Notes under the pieces: generated by a model
Told to the model about the DNA's origin: nothing
What the model saw: the letters and a program-made list of their open reading frames with translations, nothing else
The model's database searches: none
Assembly: GCF_963676685.1 (NCBI RefSeq)
Contig: NC_092352.1
Location: forward strand, 25,253,117-25,317,116
Reading direction: 5' to 3'
DNA length: 64,000 bases
DNA from: Mytilus edulis
Taxonomy: Eukaryota > Mollusca > Bivalvia > Mytilida > Mytilidae
Position numbers and translations under genes: made by a program
Shown here: positions 1-12,817 of the stretch, piece after piece
Numbering within the stretch: position 1 is the first letter of the stretch
Layout of the letters: every line of letters starts with the position of its first letter

Positions 1-89
1 TACATTGTTGTACTGTAGTATTTGTGTTCCAAAACGGGTACAACATTGAGTTCAGGAGTTATGTATACATATATATACATTTGTATATT

Positions 90-480
90 AAATAAGGGGA
101 TGTGGTATGATTGTCAATGTAACAAGTTTCCATCAGAGTCCATAAAATGTGGATATACATGTAAGTAACCTTATCTTGAACTCACTATACAGCCTTCAAC
201 CATGAGCAAAACCAATATCATATAGCTTTTATATAGTTTATAACAATTCGTTTTATGAAAAACAAATACCACAGATCTATAGAAATAAATGCAACCTAAC
301 TTTGAACACACACAAAGAAGAATGGGGAGGGTTATATAAATGTATGTTTGTAACTGCTCATCCCTTTCCTTAACCTTGGGCAGTGATGTAACAGCACAAC
401 ATGTACATTAGAACAAATTTTCAATTAGTTGCAAATGGCTTTACTTAATAGATCATTACAAAGCACAGAAAACAATAGAC
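90..480 (+). repeat. Diverged copy of the 'GATGTGGTATGATTG' dispersed repeat
   Basis: GGGGATGTGGTATGATTGTC, later CAGCCTTCAACCATGAGCAAA, and then 'GATGTAACAGCACAACATG' follow in the same order as in the better copy at 52570-52990. This is a dispersed element, probably a degraded retroelement tail. A further fragment with 'GAGAGTTGTCTCATTGGCAC' lies at about 870-945. Confidence 0.6.
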
Positions 481-1143
481 ATGAAGCACCATTAAAAGAG
501 TACTCCTTGACTGAAAGCTAGTTCAAAGCTTCTTACAACTGATATTAAATGTATCATCTCCTCCCAGACCAAAGTTTCAATTAGTACACATTCAGCAGTA
601 TGAGCAGATTCTGTGTCTAAAGACATCATAAACAGAAACAAATAAACTTGTAAAATGAAATATAAGTAAATAGTACAATAGTATATAGGATCATGAGTAC
701 TCATAGCTGTAAAGACATGCTCAATTTTTATATAGATACACGTAATAAGATCTAGACGGTTGGTTGTCTGTTTGAAATGTTTTATATATACTAGTTTGGG
801 AACTTTTATAGCTTGCTGTTTGACTTGAGCCAAGTCCCTGTTTTTAAGGCTGTACTTTGACCTATAAAGGTTAGCTTTTTACGTATTGTGACTTAGATGG
901 AGAGTTGTCTCATTGGCACTCATACCACATCTTTTATCCTCATTTGTTGTATGTCTAGTTAATCATATTTTGACTTATTAAAAATGAAATCCATGTAATT
1001 ATAAGTACCCATAAAAATAATAATCATTATGGAAAAAAAGATGAATAAAAATTAAGGTGCTCTGACATGACTGAATGATTTTCTGTGGTTGTAATGTTAT
1101 TGTCAGAAATTTGCTTATTCAATTTATTTATTTATATTGACAG

Positions 1144-1218
1144 AAATTGAACAAGATACAAGTAACAGGACAAAAGAGAAAGCAGTAAAGACCATTGAGT
1201 TGATAAAGTCATTTACTG
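1144..1218 (+). CDS. Coiled-coil gene, internal exon 1 of window
   Basis: 75 nt, phase 1 to phase 1. The acceptor is TATATTGACAG and the donor CTG|GTTTGT. It encodes a charged helix-like stretch that includes EIEQDTSNRTKEKAVK. The exon is supported by its clean phase join to the next exon (ACTG|GT, giving Thr-Gly). Confidence 0.65.
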
Positions 1219-4200
1219 GTTTGTTTGCTTTATATTAATGATTTATTTATTACAAGTTCTGTAAGATTGTTCAAATTGATAAAAAAAAAATATTATCAGT
1301 AAATTCTGCCTGTTGATATGCATTCATCCAATATTTATAGTTGCATGTTCATATTAAATATAAATTTTGTAAATTATCTCCCTTGTTAGGCATTTATGGT
1401 GGAGCAGTTGAAGTAGTGTAATAATGTTATATATTTTAAAAACTTGCATATTACTGCATCCAAAATATAAATGGATGCATATGCATTTTTGTATGAAATA
1501 AAAGTTGTATATAGTGTTGCTAGAGTAAAACTGATTCAAAGACAATGAAAGACAATTGGTTAGATGTTTTAAATGTTGTTTATGACTTTAAAGGAAATGC
1601 TTTGGTTTAAACATATTATTTTTTTGTCATCTTTATCAAACTAAAATACATTAATGTAAAGCTACAATGTAAGATTGTAAGATATATATTCAGTTTCAAG
1701 TCTTTTTCTAGGTGAACTGCCTAAAGATTTCAGACTGATTGCTGATATACAAGAATTGATAGAAAACACCATTCATCAGAGATCACTAAGCACAAGGGGT
1801 GATGAATGTCATCTAACCACCATAGCAACAGATGATGGATCACTGTTTGAGAAATTATCTGGTATTTGAATTTTATTTAATTTATTCTTTGATTCTCACC
1901 AAAACAATGTTCTTCTTGATTTATCTTCAAAAGTTTTGATAAAATTATTAAACGTAATTGTTATACACACCTACTGATTTACATTGTATTTCTAACAAAA
2001 ACTTAATGTCATGCACTGAAAGAAATGGTCAACTTTAATATTTGTGATGTGAATAAAAGAGGATGTAAAAATTTACTTCCACATTTGTATCTTTTTTACG
2101 ACAAGGGGGATTCTATAATAGTCTTGTTGAACTGAGATTTCAAATGAGTCAAAAGTTAATATGCATTGAACGAATTGGGATTCACTATGACTTATCAATA
2201 CTTCAACTTAAACAAAATTTGTTTCCACTACAAGGTTCAGCTACAATTCAGGAAGTCTTTTCACACAATTTTTGCCAGTTTTTGAGAACTTCCCAAAAAT
2301 ACCAATCAACAATTATACATAGAAATTTCAACTGGATTATAAATTACAAATGAATCCATTTCTAAGAAACACAGGTACACAGAATAGCTTCTTCTGATGA
2401 CTATTAAGTGAAAGTAAATCATCATAAGCTTTAACATGTTTAATAAATTCTGAAAATAATTGTTTTATATTTCTAATATATTTTTGAAAACAATGTAACA
2501 ACAATATAGAGCATAATATTGAAATTATCTCCCCTAGAATGACTTGGAAGGATATAGGTTTCTTTTCAATATTGATTTTAATTTTTTCTTTATTTGCAGA
2601 TTGGTCAACATTACCATCCGTAGAAAAAAATAACCACAAAAACTTTCTAGAGGAGAATTATTCACCTGAAGACTTGCAGTTGGCTTATGATGAATACTTT
2701 GCAAGACATGGTAACATTTTCATATTATTTTCATTTCAATCTTTGGTTATCTCTGAAATGACAGTTGTGTCATACACTCTTTGTTATTTAAAAAAAATCT
2801 TTATTTGGTTTCCATTCTTTATATGTAAGTTTAACTTACTAATTTGCTTCTCAGACATAGTTTTCATGAAGAAAAAAAATTCTATATTTGGTTCAGTTGC
2901 TTTTATTGACATTCAGTCGGACAATTTATTTAATGATGTGCAGGTATCAATCAAGTCTAAAATTTAATGCAGGAGGTATAATAAAAACCATTATCTGGCC
3001 TTAAAATGCAAAAAAATAGTCAAATTTTGGAAATTGGTTAGAAATATATTCTAATAACTATGATCTCAAAATAAGGCTATGTAGACAGTTTTAGAGTTTA
3101 GCATCAAAAGCAAGATAAGAAGTGTTAACCTTTGATGCAAATAGGTTTAAGGCGGTTAGACATGATTTAAAAAATTTAAATACTGATATCTGATAAAATT
3201 AAGAGTCTTTGGAAAATCTGAAGGCTACAACTGATAAATACAATAGCAAATCCAAGGTGAAAACCTGGCCTTATATCATACCTTCTACTTGATTTCATCA
3301 TGTGACAATCAACTATTGTTAAAGTAATTGTATGATATTTTTAGTGAAAAGCATGCTGGACCCATTTGGATATTTTACATAATTCATTTTAATTGAGTTT
3401 CAGCAATACAATGAAACTTACGCACATGTGTACTTCATATATGTTTTCAAGTTAAATCATTTTTTTCGTACTCGATTTTTGTGAACCTGGTTAGTTAAAA
3501 TATTTGTGGATAATGGGTAAGCTCACAACAATTTCAATAAAAAAGAGCTTTTTATATAGGACACTGAGAACTAAGTTATTTTATTTCATACTGAGATTTG
3601 TATGTATTTCAAATTGAATATTTGAATGGTATTATGATAGGTTATAGTTGATTTCATGCATCATTTGTGTCTATATGTTTAACTAATTAGATCTAATCTT
3701 TATTTTAGGAAGAATACCTGCTTTACGAGACTTCAGAGTTTTCATTCTACAGTGGCAAGGTAGGCCAAGGAAGAATTGTCTAGGTACTTTTTGTCTATTG
3801 AGTTATCTCCCATGTTTTATCAACTAAAAGCCTTATTTTCCAAAATATGGCACAGATATGAAAACAATCTTTCAAAGTTTGTAACATGGCATGGTAACAA
3901 TTTAGTAATGTTCAGAAAATAAAGGTTTCACCATTTATAGCAAACAAAAGCATGATCTTAACTATAGAAAATAAACATAAAACTTCCAATATACCTGTTT
4001 GTTATACACCCAGCTTTTTCACTGTATTCTGTTTAAAAGCCTTCCACAATATTCTATAATATTCTAACAAATTTAGTATGCTTATAACAAGCATATCTTG
4101 CCCTCATGGCTTCACTGTTTTATATAAAAAAAAAATTAGGTACAGTGGTAAAATATTTGCAGTTTTTATAGTAAACAGCTTCAAAGTAAATGATTAATTG

Positions 4201-7046
4201 TACCAGTAGATTATAATGTTGATTCTTGATTGTAGTTGTAGTTCCTCAATACATTTGATAAAATGGCACATTAATAAAAGATATTATTTTCTTTAAAATT
4301 AATTTTCTTTTTTGATAAATGAATTTCTGTGTATTTTTTTTCAAACACCAGTCTATGTTCAATGTTCACATATTTCCCTTAAATTTTGAAACTGATATCA
4401 CTTGAAAAACTAACAGAATGTATGTTTAATCACATTTTCTCTCTATAGCGACAGTTTACAAATATTATAAATGTTGTTATATAATAAGTGAACATTTTTT
4501 TAAGATAAAATGTAAAAGAATTTGTAATTATTGAATGATGCAACTAAAATTGACTAAAAATGTATGGTGATTATTTAACTATTCTTTATCTATTCCCAAC
4601 TAGGTCATGTTCAGTGTTATATATTAGGATATTTTATTTATTTCAGTTGAAATGCAACAGAAAAACATAGACCTAGAATCCGACAACAGTAATTTGAATC
4701 TTAACCAAGAGAATTTCAGATTAGCATTAGATCATGCTGTGCATGTTTCAACGGAACAACAGAACCAGCTTCAGAATCTGATCACAGACCGTGTGAACTT
4801 ACAGAGGCGATTTGAACAGGCTATAGATACTGCTGAACAATTAAATACAATTAATGTACAACATGTTACTAATAATGGTCTATTGCAAAACGAGTGTACA
4901 AGGCTCATTGGAGAGAATAATCAAGTAAATACAAGATGTAATAGGTTACATCAAGATAATAGAAGAAAGGACATGCAAATTGTTGGTCTTGACAAAGAAA
5001 TTGTTCAGTTGATTGTACAAGTAGCTGAAAAGGAAACTAACTTAAAACAAAAAGACACTACCATAGAACATCTGACATCACAGAATGAACAACAAAGCAC
5101 AACCATTGAACAGCAAGGCACAACCATTGAACAAAAAGACACTACCATTGAACATCTGACATCACAGAATAAGGAAAAAGATGGTAAAATTAAAGACATG
5201 AAGTGCATGAACAAAAAACTTTATAGTGATCTCCAAGAAAAACAAGAATTGTGTGTAGAAAAAGATAGGCAGCTTAAAAAACAATGTCTAGTCATTGATG
5301 AGTTACATGTGGAAATGAGTGCTACGAATGAAAGACTTGCAAATCTGGAAAAAGGTCTTGAAAAGAAAAATAAACATATCAGTGAACAAGATAAAATGAT
5401 CAGTGATTTAAATGATAAAGTACAATCTCAGGACAAAGTAAACCAAGATCTGTTTGAACAGTTACTGGAGTTAAAAAACATGTAAGTACATGTACATTTG
5501 AATTAGAGAAATACCCGTACATAAAGATGGGTTTTTTTTTAAAGTCTATAAAAATGAAGATGTTATAGCAGTCTTACATGTATTATCATGATTATCGAGA
5601 GAAAATGTTTATTTGATAATTAGAATTCCTCTGCTGTTTGTTTCTACTTGTACTAGCAAATGACTAGTATTATACATGTAAATGTATGTTATTTAAAGAA
5701 AGTATGTCCATCATTATCAAAGTTGTAGTACATATATATTGGAAACAGAAAGATGAACAAGTTATGGAAATTATAATTATTTAGGTTTATTGCAAGTATT
5801 TGATGAATATGGTACCCAGTTTATTTATCATATTGCACAGCATATCATTTAATGAGGGATAATATAATATTTACAAATAATGAATGCCACAAAAGGTCAG
5901 AATGGGACATCAAATTTGATGCCTTCATAAGGTAGTGTGTATGTCCATAGGCAGAAATCTCATAAGTGGCCGTGTCTAAATCCCATTTGTCAATTAAGGA
6001 ATTTGACATACTGTACATGTATATATAGATATGGCTGAAATACATATTTTATAGTTTTGTTAAACTTATTTTCAACTTGTCTAGATTTGTTTTAGCTTAG
6101 CAAATGGTATGGACACTAGTTTATAATCGAAAAAAAAGATAACATTTATGTTTACCTCTAGAAACATTTTGGCTTTATTCAATTGTATTGAAAGAAGTAA
6201 AAAAAAATGTAAAACTGATGTCATTGACATTGTGCATAACAATACTTTTGAATAATTGTCATCATGTTCATTAGATGCAAATATTCTTGAGATGAATGAC
6301 AGATATCAAAGACCTCTGTGATCATCAAAACAAAATATGTCTAAAAGTAAAGAAGCAGTTGCAACCTTAGCATGCTCAGTTTTAGTAATATTACATAATG
6401 TATAACATACTTTTTAGCACCAGGTGATAACAGTTTATCTTCTATAATGTATCAGTTTAATGTCTTAAAATTTAAACTTATATACTTGAACCTTACATTT
6501 AGTGCTACATGTATTCTCCTTCTCATTAAAGTGGAAATGAAGACACCTGAATGGTTTAAATTCTAATTTTATTTTTCACTTCATACCAAAATCACATCCA
6601 TAAAAAGTCTAAATTGTGTTAAAGTATTTTTAATGTGTTTTTTTTGTATCAGGTTCAGTATTAGACTGTATCATGTAGTTAAGGAAATATGATAGAAATA
6701 TGCAAAACAAAAGACGGTGTGCTTGCATTGTCCATTTTTGTTAAGCCGTTCCTAAAACACTGATTACTTGTACAAAAAAATCTGTACAAATTATAATTTG
6801 TACAACATAACAACTTGTACACAACATATATATAGTAGAAGTTCATATAATAACAAAATACAAAATGTATATACATGATATGAATATTTAAAAAGTCTAA
6901 ATAGAAAACTACGTTCAAACCTTGAATATTATATATAAAACTGTGAAAACATCACATGTACATGTATTATTTTTCATTGTAGGTTACTAACTGTGAACCA
7001 GCGACAAGAGGCAGCAGAATCAAACAAGAAAACCTCTTCATCATGA
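1144..7046 (+). CDS. Coiled-coil protein, 3' part of a multi-exon gene (5' end outside window)
   Basis: Six plus-strand exons chain in one frame: 1144-1218, 1712-1861, 2600-2710, 3709-3759, 4647-5481 and 6983-7046, ending in TGA at 7044-7046. All have AG acceptors and GT donors. The first five introns, counting the one entering 1144, are phase 1; the last is phase 2. The four short exons encode a non-coiled region with motifs such as TGELPKDFRLIADIQ, ENYSPEDLQLAYDEYFARHG and RIPALRDFRVFILQW. The large exon encodes about 277 residues rich in Gln, Glu, Lys, Asn and Leu, a long coiled coil, so dimerisation or scaffolding is likely. The tail is a short Ser/Lys-rich end. I do not recognise the family and assign no function. 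No ATG exon with a compatible phase-1 donor is evident in 1-1143, so the protein is N-terminally incomplete here. Confidence 0.75.
1712..1861 (+). CDS. Coiled-coil gene, internal exon 2 of window
   Basis: 150 nt, phase 1 to phase 1. It follows the pyrimidine-rich acceptor CTTTTTCTAG and ends at CTG|GTATTT. The open frame encodes GELPKDFRLIADIQELIEN and, further on, an acidic DDGSLFEKLS end. Confidence 0.7.
2600..2710 (+). CDS. Coiled-coil gene, internal exon 3 of window
   Basis: 111 nt, phase 1 to phase 1. The acceptor is TTTATTTGCAG and the donor ATG|GTAACA. It encodes DWSTLPSVEK, then ENYSPEDLQLAYDEYFARH, an acidic and aromatic segment. Confidence 0.7.
3709..3759 (+). CDS. Coiled-coil gene, internal microexon-like exon 4
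   Basis: 51 nt, phase 1 to phase 1. The acceptor is TTTATTTTAG and the donor CAAG|GTAGGC. In the joined frame it encodes RIPALRDFRVFILQWQ, linking the N-terminal region to the coiled coil. Small size makes it less certain alone, but the phase and flanking frames agree. Confidence 0.6.
4647..5481 (+). CDS. Coiled-coil gene, large exon with heptad repeats
   Basis: 835 nt, phase 1 to phase 2. The acceptor is ATTTATTTCAG and the donor AACAT|GTAAGT. It carries the coiled coil (the open frame from the internal Met at 4652 runs 277 codons). A 7-residue pattern, TTIEQQG/TTIEQKD/TTIEHLT, is visible near 5100-5160. The block coding KDTTIEHLTSQN occurs twice, 84 nt apart (5047 and 5131). Without the splice donor the frame would stop at TAA right after 5482, which supports splicing here. 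Confidence 0.8.
6983..7046 (+). CDS. Coiled-coil gene, terminal coding exon
   Basis: The acceptor is TTTTTCATTGTAG. The phase-2 join (AT|G) continues as LLTVNQRQEAAESNKK and then a Ser run before TGA at 7044-7046. The 3' UTR follows, with AATAAA hexamers at 7374-7379 and 7613-7618. Confidence 0.65.
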
Positions 7047-7373
7047 AGTCACCCAGTGTACAGACATTTTATATTATCAATCTATTTTGTGTTATGCTTC
7101 ATTTGTTCATTTAAATGCACTGTGAAAAATATTTGTACATGTTTCATTTTATCAAACCAAATACATTTGTAATTTGTTATAAAAATATCTGCTGGGCAGA
7201 TTTTAAGTTAAACTTTAAGTATTTATTAATTGATGTTGTTAAGATTGTTACTGAAGTCAGCACTTTTTTTTCAATGCATTTACTTTATCATGGTTTTGAA
7301 GTATCTGTTATATATTTGAGTAATAGAGAACATCAGTAAATTGTCTTAAGTAATTTTGATATGCAATTTTAAT

Positions 7374-7618
7374 AATAAAATTTTATACATCATGTACATG
7401 TACATTTTTAACATTATTTTTAAAATTCCAGAATGAACTATTTTTATTAAATTAATTATTGAGTGTTTTCCTAAATGAACTACGATTTATCTATTTAATG
7501 TTTTCACATTTTTCATGTTATGGACTAATTTCAGTCATACAATTAAAAAAAAAGAAAAAGGGTAATATATTGTATGCTTTAACCATATGAAAAATATTTT
7601 TAAGAAAACTGAAATAAA
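7374..7618 (+). terminator. Candidate polyadenylation signals of the coiled-coil gene
   Basis: AATAAA occurs at 7374-7379 and again at 7613-7618, about 330 and 570 nt after the stop codon. In sequence this AT-rich such hexamers also arise by chance, so which one is used cannot be told. Confidence 0.3.
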
Positions 7619-7649
7619 TCTGTGGCTTTTATTAAAAAATCTTATAATT

Positions 7650-10600
7650 TCATTTTAAAGGGGAGACAATTTGCTGTTATAAATATTTCTAGCCATCATG
7701 CATTATTCAATTTACAAAAAGAATCATAAGCAATTTAAAAGGCAGCAATTACAGATACATAAACATCTTTTCATAAATAAAATAAATCTATCATTTACTA
7801 ATACCATTATCCACCTGCTGAAATCTCCATTTCTTGATTCTGACATTCTTTTTAATAAGATTCATGTATTTATGTATTTTTTTTAATTTACAGTTTTTTA
7901 AATGTGGTTACTATCTCAGCCTGATGTAGATAACTTTTAATGCCATATATATGAATTGTATATATATTTATTTATAATTGTTGTATTTAATCGGAAACTT
8001 GGTTAGCTGATGTAAATAAATAACATTGAAATGGTATAAACATTAACTCAAATGTTTACAATACTGTAGTAATCTAGTTTTGGGGCATTTTAGTTAATGC
8101 AAATTAAGTGCAAAACATTATACTGTGTGCTAAACATGTTATTATGAACTGACGTAGTACAGACACTGGTGAAATAGTGTCTCTCTGTATATAAATCTAG
8201 ATATTTCTTAAAGTGCTTCATTGTTTAGAACAAAAATAACCAATGAATGTCTATGTTTTGTACAAACATTGTTTTCAACTTTTTTCAGAACATTTAAAAT
8301 TCAACCAACCCAACCTATCATGTTTAAAACTTGAGGAACAACAGATCTTTTTGGTTGTTTTAATGGTCAGTAGGACTTTAAAAATGGCATTAAAATTTAG
8401 TTTAAACCTAAATACTTTTTAAAGCTTTGTAAATATCAATGTAGAATTGTGTATATAATGTAGTGTTTTTACGTTTTTGCTTCAAATACAATGAACCAAT
8501 CATGCATATTTAATAAAATATCTAGATTATTGTTGGTAATATTTTATACAAAATGCATCCTTTAACTAAATTACAACCAAACAAATTTCTTTGGCAATTT
8601 CGTTTGGTATGATTTTTTGTTCTAATGTTTGTTTTACCTATTGAATATGTACTGGTAGTCTATAATTTACTATTGGTTTTTTATTATTTTTATTGAATTT
8701 AAGTCTGTTAAAGAAAAATACAGTTTAAAAATTACAAATGTTTTATTTTAATGTAGGCAATATAGGAAAGGTGTACTGACATAAGTGGTCTCTAAACACA
8801 ATAACTCCAAATGGGAGTTTTATTTTAATGTAATTGAATGATGGTAATAAACTTTCAGTTTTGTTAAATTTCTCCTTTCTGGGGAATATATTCTATATAA
8901 TATATTGGACAAGTCTTAACACAGTTAATTGAATTATTTTTCTACTGCACATTGGAAGGTAAAGCCAATATAAACTTCCCTTATTTTTACCATAACCAAT
9001 TTTGAAGGGATACCAATATTTTTTTTATCAATATTGCAATTCATTACTAGCACATTTAGTGCTTCATTTATTTTACAATTTTTTTTAGTCAGTTATATTA
9101 GTGTTTTAAAGGAAATTTCCATCCTACCTAAATGTGTTCAGTTAGTTTTTAGATTCAGGTATTTCCATGTCCATATTTGTTTTCAAACTACACGAATTTT
9201 TCGTGTCATTCTGATATCACTTCATAAGGCATTACCTGAAAAGCATTCAGTAACTATTTATAAATTTTGAGGCCTTGTCTTTAGACATTATCATATCATC
9301 ATAATAAGTGTTTGTATTTTAACAGATATTTCTTCCTTTTTTTCGTGACAGCTGAAAATAGCATGTATCATGAATTTTAATAACCATATTGCTGTTTTTC
9401 GTTTATTTTAAATTTGACCAGTCTTTTCTAAAGTTTTGTAGATGTTTAGATATACATTTAAAAAATTCTTTATTCTTAACACACCTTTTGTGCTAAAACT
9501 TGGTTTTTTTTTGAAAGGGATTATTTTTCAGTTCTATTGATGACCAAGTTTTATTCCACTAGTTAATGTAAAGTTGAATGGAGATATTATTTTAATCTGT
9601 TGATTTATATCTTAGCAGAGGCAACTCTTTTGATTTATCAAAAATATACTTGTTTGAGATTGTATGTGAACATTTATTTGTAATGAGGGTCAGATAAGTT
9701 CATGGTACAGCCATAAACATTTCCATTCGATAAATTATATTGTCATTGTATTTGTATTTTTATAAGTGTATTTTTATTTTAATTGTTAAAATTTGTCCAA
9801 AAAAATCATTGATAAAATCAGACTGACAGCAAAATAGTAACTATCTTTGGCAAAAAGAAATGTTGAAATTTAAATGTTCCATATTTTAAATGGATAGATA
9901 TGAATGCAGTTATATAAATGATGAACTGAAACAAACTTTTGAAATTATTTCTGTCTATTTCTTGTTTCTTTGTACATTTGCACATATTGTAAATATGTAA
10001 TTATGTAAATATGTTAATAGTAATGAAAAGTCATAGAGTATTTATATACACATATTTTTGTGAAGAGTCATTGCTTACTAGATTTTTCTATATTCTATAT
10101 TTTCCAGAAATTCATATGAAGAATGTTTTAATTTCTTTCTTTTTTTCACTTTTAATCTCAACATGTATGGTCAAGCTATTTTCAAAGGTGAATATTAATT
10201 TGAAAAACAATAAAAAGTGAGATTGCCATGTAAGCTTTCATAGTAATTGAAATATATTTTGTTCAAAAAGATTTAAATATATTTTGCATTCCTTTGGTTA
10301 CTAAAATTAAACAGGTTTTCCTTGAAAAAAAGAAATTTATAAAATAAAAAATATACTTGGAAGTATATAAGCCCTAAAACAGTAAACAGACAGTTTACAC
10401 ATGGATTTTAGTAGAACCAACATGTGTAGTGTGGTGTAATTCTTCTTTGTTTTATTCTCACAAATCTTTCTATATTTTAATGTTTTCAATTTTACATGAC
10501 ATGCATTTCTATAGTTTTAGTGCTAATATATTTACTTGTCATCAATTTTACTATTGCAATAAATATATATAACGATAAAAGTATTCTTTTTGTATATACA

Positions 10601-10690
10601 GTTTTATGCAATCACAAATTAATAACAGGAGTTGATCTATATACTTCTATAAAAAGCATTAAGGTGTTTGTCATATTTAAATGGCAATAA
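7650..10690. other. Gene-free AT-rich stretch
   Basis: Only short AT-driven reading frames occur here, none with codon structure, splice context or recognisable protein motifs. I see no repeat with clear ends. It probably lies in the intergenic space after the coiled-coil gene. Confidence 0.6.
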
Positions 10691-10697
10691 GAACAAT

Positions 10698-10760
10698 CAT
10701 ATTTTTATGCCCAATTTATGGGCATCATGTTTTCTAGTCTGTGATCGTCCGTCATAAAAC
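10698..10760 (-). repeat. Fragment of the 'GGGGCAT' dispersed repeat
   Basis: The string TTTTTATGCCC, then GGGCATCATGTTTTCTAGTC and GTCCGTC, is the reverse complement of the end of the element at 27627-27910. Only the terminal about 60 bp is preserved. Confidence 0.5.
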
Positions 10761-11049
10761 TTTGCTCAGTGATCAAAGCACAAAAATCATGCTCGAATCA
10801 TGAAATCCAGCATTTTGATTGGTTGATTTTGGAGAATGACTACAAAAAACTGACTTAAACTTGGCTTATGCACTCAAGCAGTTCTGTAGTTTTTTGTGTC
10901 AACTCTTATTAGACATATAACACCGAAGTGCATAATGAAGACTAACATGAAATAATGACAAATTGAGACTGTGAACATGTATCATGCAAATTGGCAGCCT
11001 GCAGATCTGACCAAATGGACATTTTTCAATTTGAAGATGAAGTGTTTTA

Positions 11050-11305
11050 GGCAGCAACCATTTGATTTTCTGGGGGGGGCTATGGTTTTTTTTTCTGGAC
11101 AAATTATTTTTTTCGTGACAAGTCGAAAACAATTTTTTTCTTTCAATTTTAGCATTACATATAGTGGCAGCTGAGGGTGAAACAAACATTTTTTTTTTCT
11201 CAGAATCAAAAACAAATTATTTTTTTCTCCAAAAACTGGAAACAAACTTTTTTTTTCCAAAAAAAAACATAGCCCCCCCCCCCAGAAAATCAAATGGTTG
11301 CTGCC
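11050..11305. mobile_element. Fold-back MITE-like element with G-tract ends (copy A)
   Basis: The left end GGCAGCAACCATTTGATTTT plus a C/G tract and GGCTATG is matched by its reverse complement at the right end (CATAGCC, a C-tract, then AAAATCAAATGGTTGCTGCC). The arms are about 36 bp. The interior is T-rich with repeated 'CAAACTTTTTTTT'-like blocks and no coding capacity. TTTA flanks both sides and may be a target duplication. The ends resemble those of the element at 12818. Confidence 0.75.
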
Positions 11306-11502
11306 TTTATAGTTTCAGTATTTTCTGCGGATAAATCATTGTCTAGATGATGTGGCCTTTTCATGATTGGCTCTCTGTCCTTTTGAAATTCTAGCTGGAA
11401 CACTGGGATCTTTAATTATAAGGTCAATTATAGAAAAGGCAAATAGACTATTAACGATTAGATTTTAAAGAGAGAAATTTATGAATTACTGAAAAATTAT
11501 TA

Positions 11503-11811
11503 CACCAGGGTTTTAGATATCACAAACTAGTCAAAACATTTACTAAATTTTATCATCGGTATAAGGACATCATTGGTAAATATAGCTCAACATGCAGACT
11601 TCTTATACGTTCAGGTATTTCACATCCAATTTTTTATGGAAATATTCTTTATAAAGCACAAAGGTGTCAGTATTCACCTCAAAAACTAACAAAACATTTG
11701 AATAGACTTATTAAGAAGGGATATAGTTACGATACTGTTGTCAGGTCATTAAAGATTGCATATTTTGGCGTTAATATTGATTCACTTATAGGGTCTTTGC
11801 ATCGGAACTAA
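11503..11811 (+). pseudogene. C-terminal fragment of a retroelement polyprotein
   Basis: An uninterrupted frame starting without ATG encodes HQGFRYHKLVKTFTKFYHRY, GISHPIFYGNILYKAQ and LKIAYFGVNIDSLIG, ending in TAA at 11809-11811. From memory this resembles the C-terminal segment following the reverse transcriptase in a retroelement family common in bivalves. The upstream RT itself is missing, so the copy is 5' truncated. Downstream sequence to about 12440 looks like its 3' UTR. Confidence 0.55.
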
Positions 11812-12450
11812 ACACATTTATTCAAAAACCAGTTGTTGGCATGACACGGGTTATGTTCTTCTCATATATGTTATGATGGTATGATACTAAACCCCTAACA
11901 GGAAGGATTGTGCCTGATGTTCATATGATGAAATCATAATCTTTCAGTCAGTTTAATTGAAGTCTGGAGCTGGCATGTCAGTTAACTGCTAGTAGTCTGT
12001 TGTTATTTATGTATTATTGTCATTTTGTTTATTTTCTTTGGTTACATCTTCTGACATCAGACTCGGACTTCTCTTGAACTGAATTTTAATGTGCGTATTG
12101 TTATGCGTTTACTTTTCTACATTGGCTAGAGGTATAGGGGGAGGGTTGAGATCTCACAAACATGTTTAACCCCGCCGCATTTTTGCGCCTGTCCCAAGTC
12201 AGGAGCCTCTAGCCTTTGTTAGTCTTGTATTATTTTAATTTTAGTTTCTTGTGTACAATTTTGAAATTAGTATGGCGTTCATTATCACTGAACTAGTATA
12301 TATTTGTTTAGGGGCCAATTGAATGACGCCTCCGGGTGCGGGAATCCTCGCTACATTGAAGACCTGTTGGTGACCTTCTGCTGTTGTTTTTTTCTATGGT
12401 CGGGTTGTTGTCTCTTTGGCACATTCCCCATTTCCATTCTCAATTTTATT
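11812..12450 (+). repeat. Retroelement 3' tail
   Basis: Non-coding tail following the fragment at 11503-11811. It contains GTTTAACCCCGCCGCATTTT, CTGTCCCAAGTCAGGAGCCT and GGTCGGGTTGTTGTCTCTTT. The middle part is the reverse complement of a block in the dispersed repeat at 52570-52990 (AGGCTCCTGACTTGGGACAG), so the families share sequence. Confidence 0.55.
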
Positions 12451-12817
12451 AATTATTGGTCACTTTTTTGCTCATGATTAGAAGTTTCACGTTTATTCCA
12501 TACTTTCAACCTATAATGCTGCAATTCCTTACTAAGAAAAATCCCAAATGTGTATATTGCTTTTTGTTTATGTCAATTTAAAATAACACTTGACTTCCTC
12601 ATGACAGAACAAGAATATCTGTACATTGGAACCAATGTCTACCTCACACTTTTCACCTTCACTAAATCACAAAATCTGGATCAAAACCTCTTTAAACTAC
12701 CTTAAAACTAAAACTTTAATATGATGTGTATTAAAATACACTAGAAAAAATGCTCCCTGTTATGTATGGAGAGCATTAAATATTCCCCAGGCACATGAAC
12801 AATAACGAGTACCTTAA

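Noticed and set aside
2144..2353. 69-aa plus-strand frame between coiled-coil exons
   Set aside because: No splice sites in phase with the neighbouring exons; intronic noise.
10982..11293. 103-aa minus-strand frame with Lys/Phe/Cys
   Set aside because: Composed of the T- and A-tracts of the fold-back element at 11050-11305; no coding signature.
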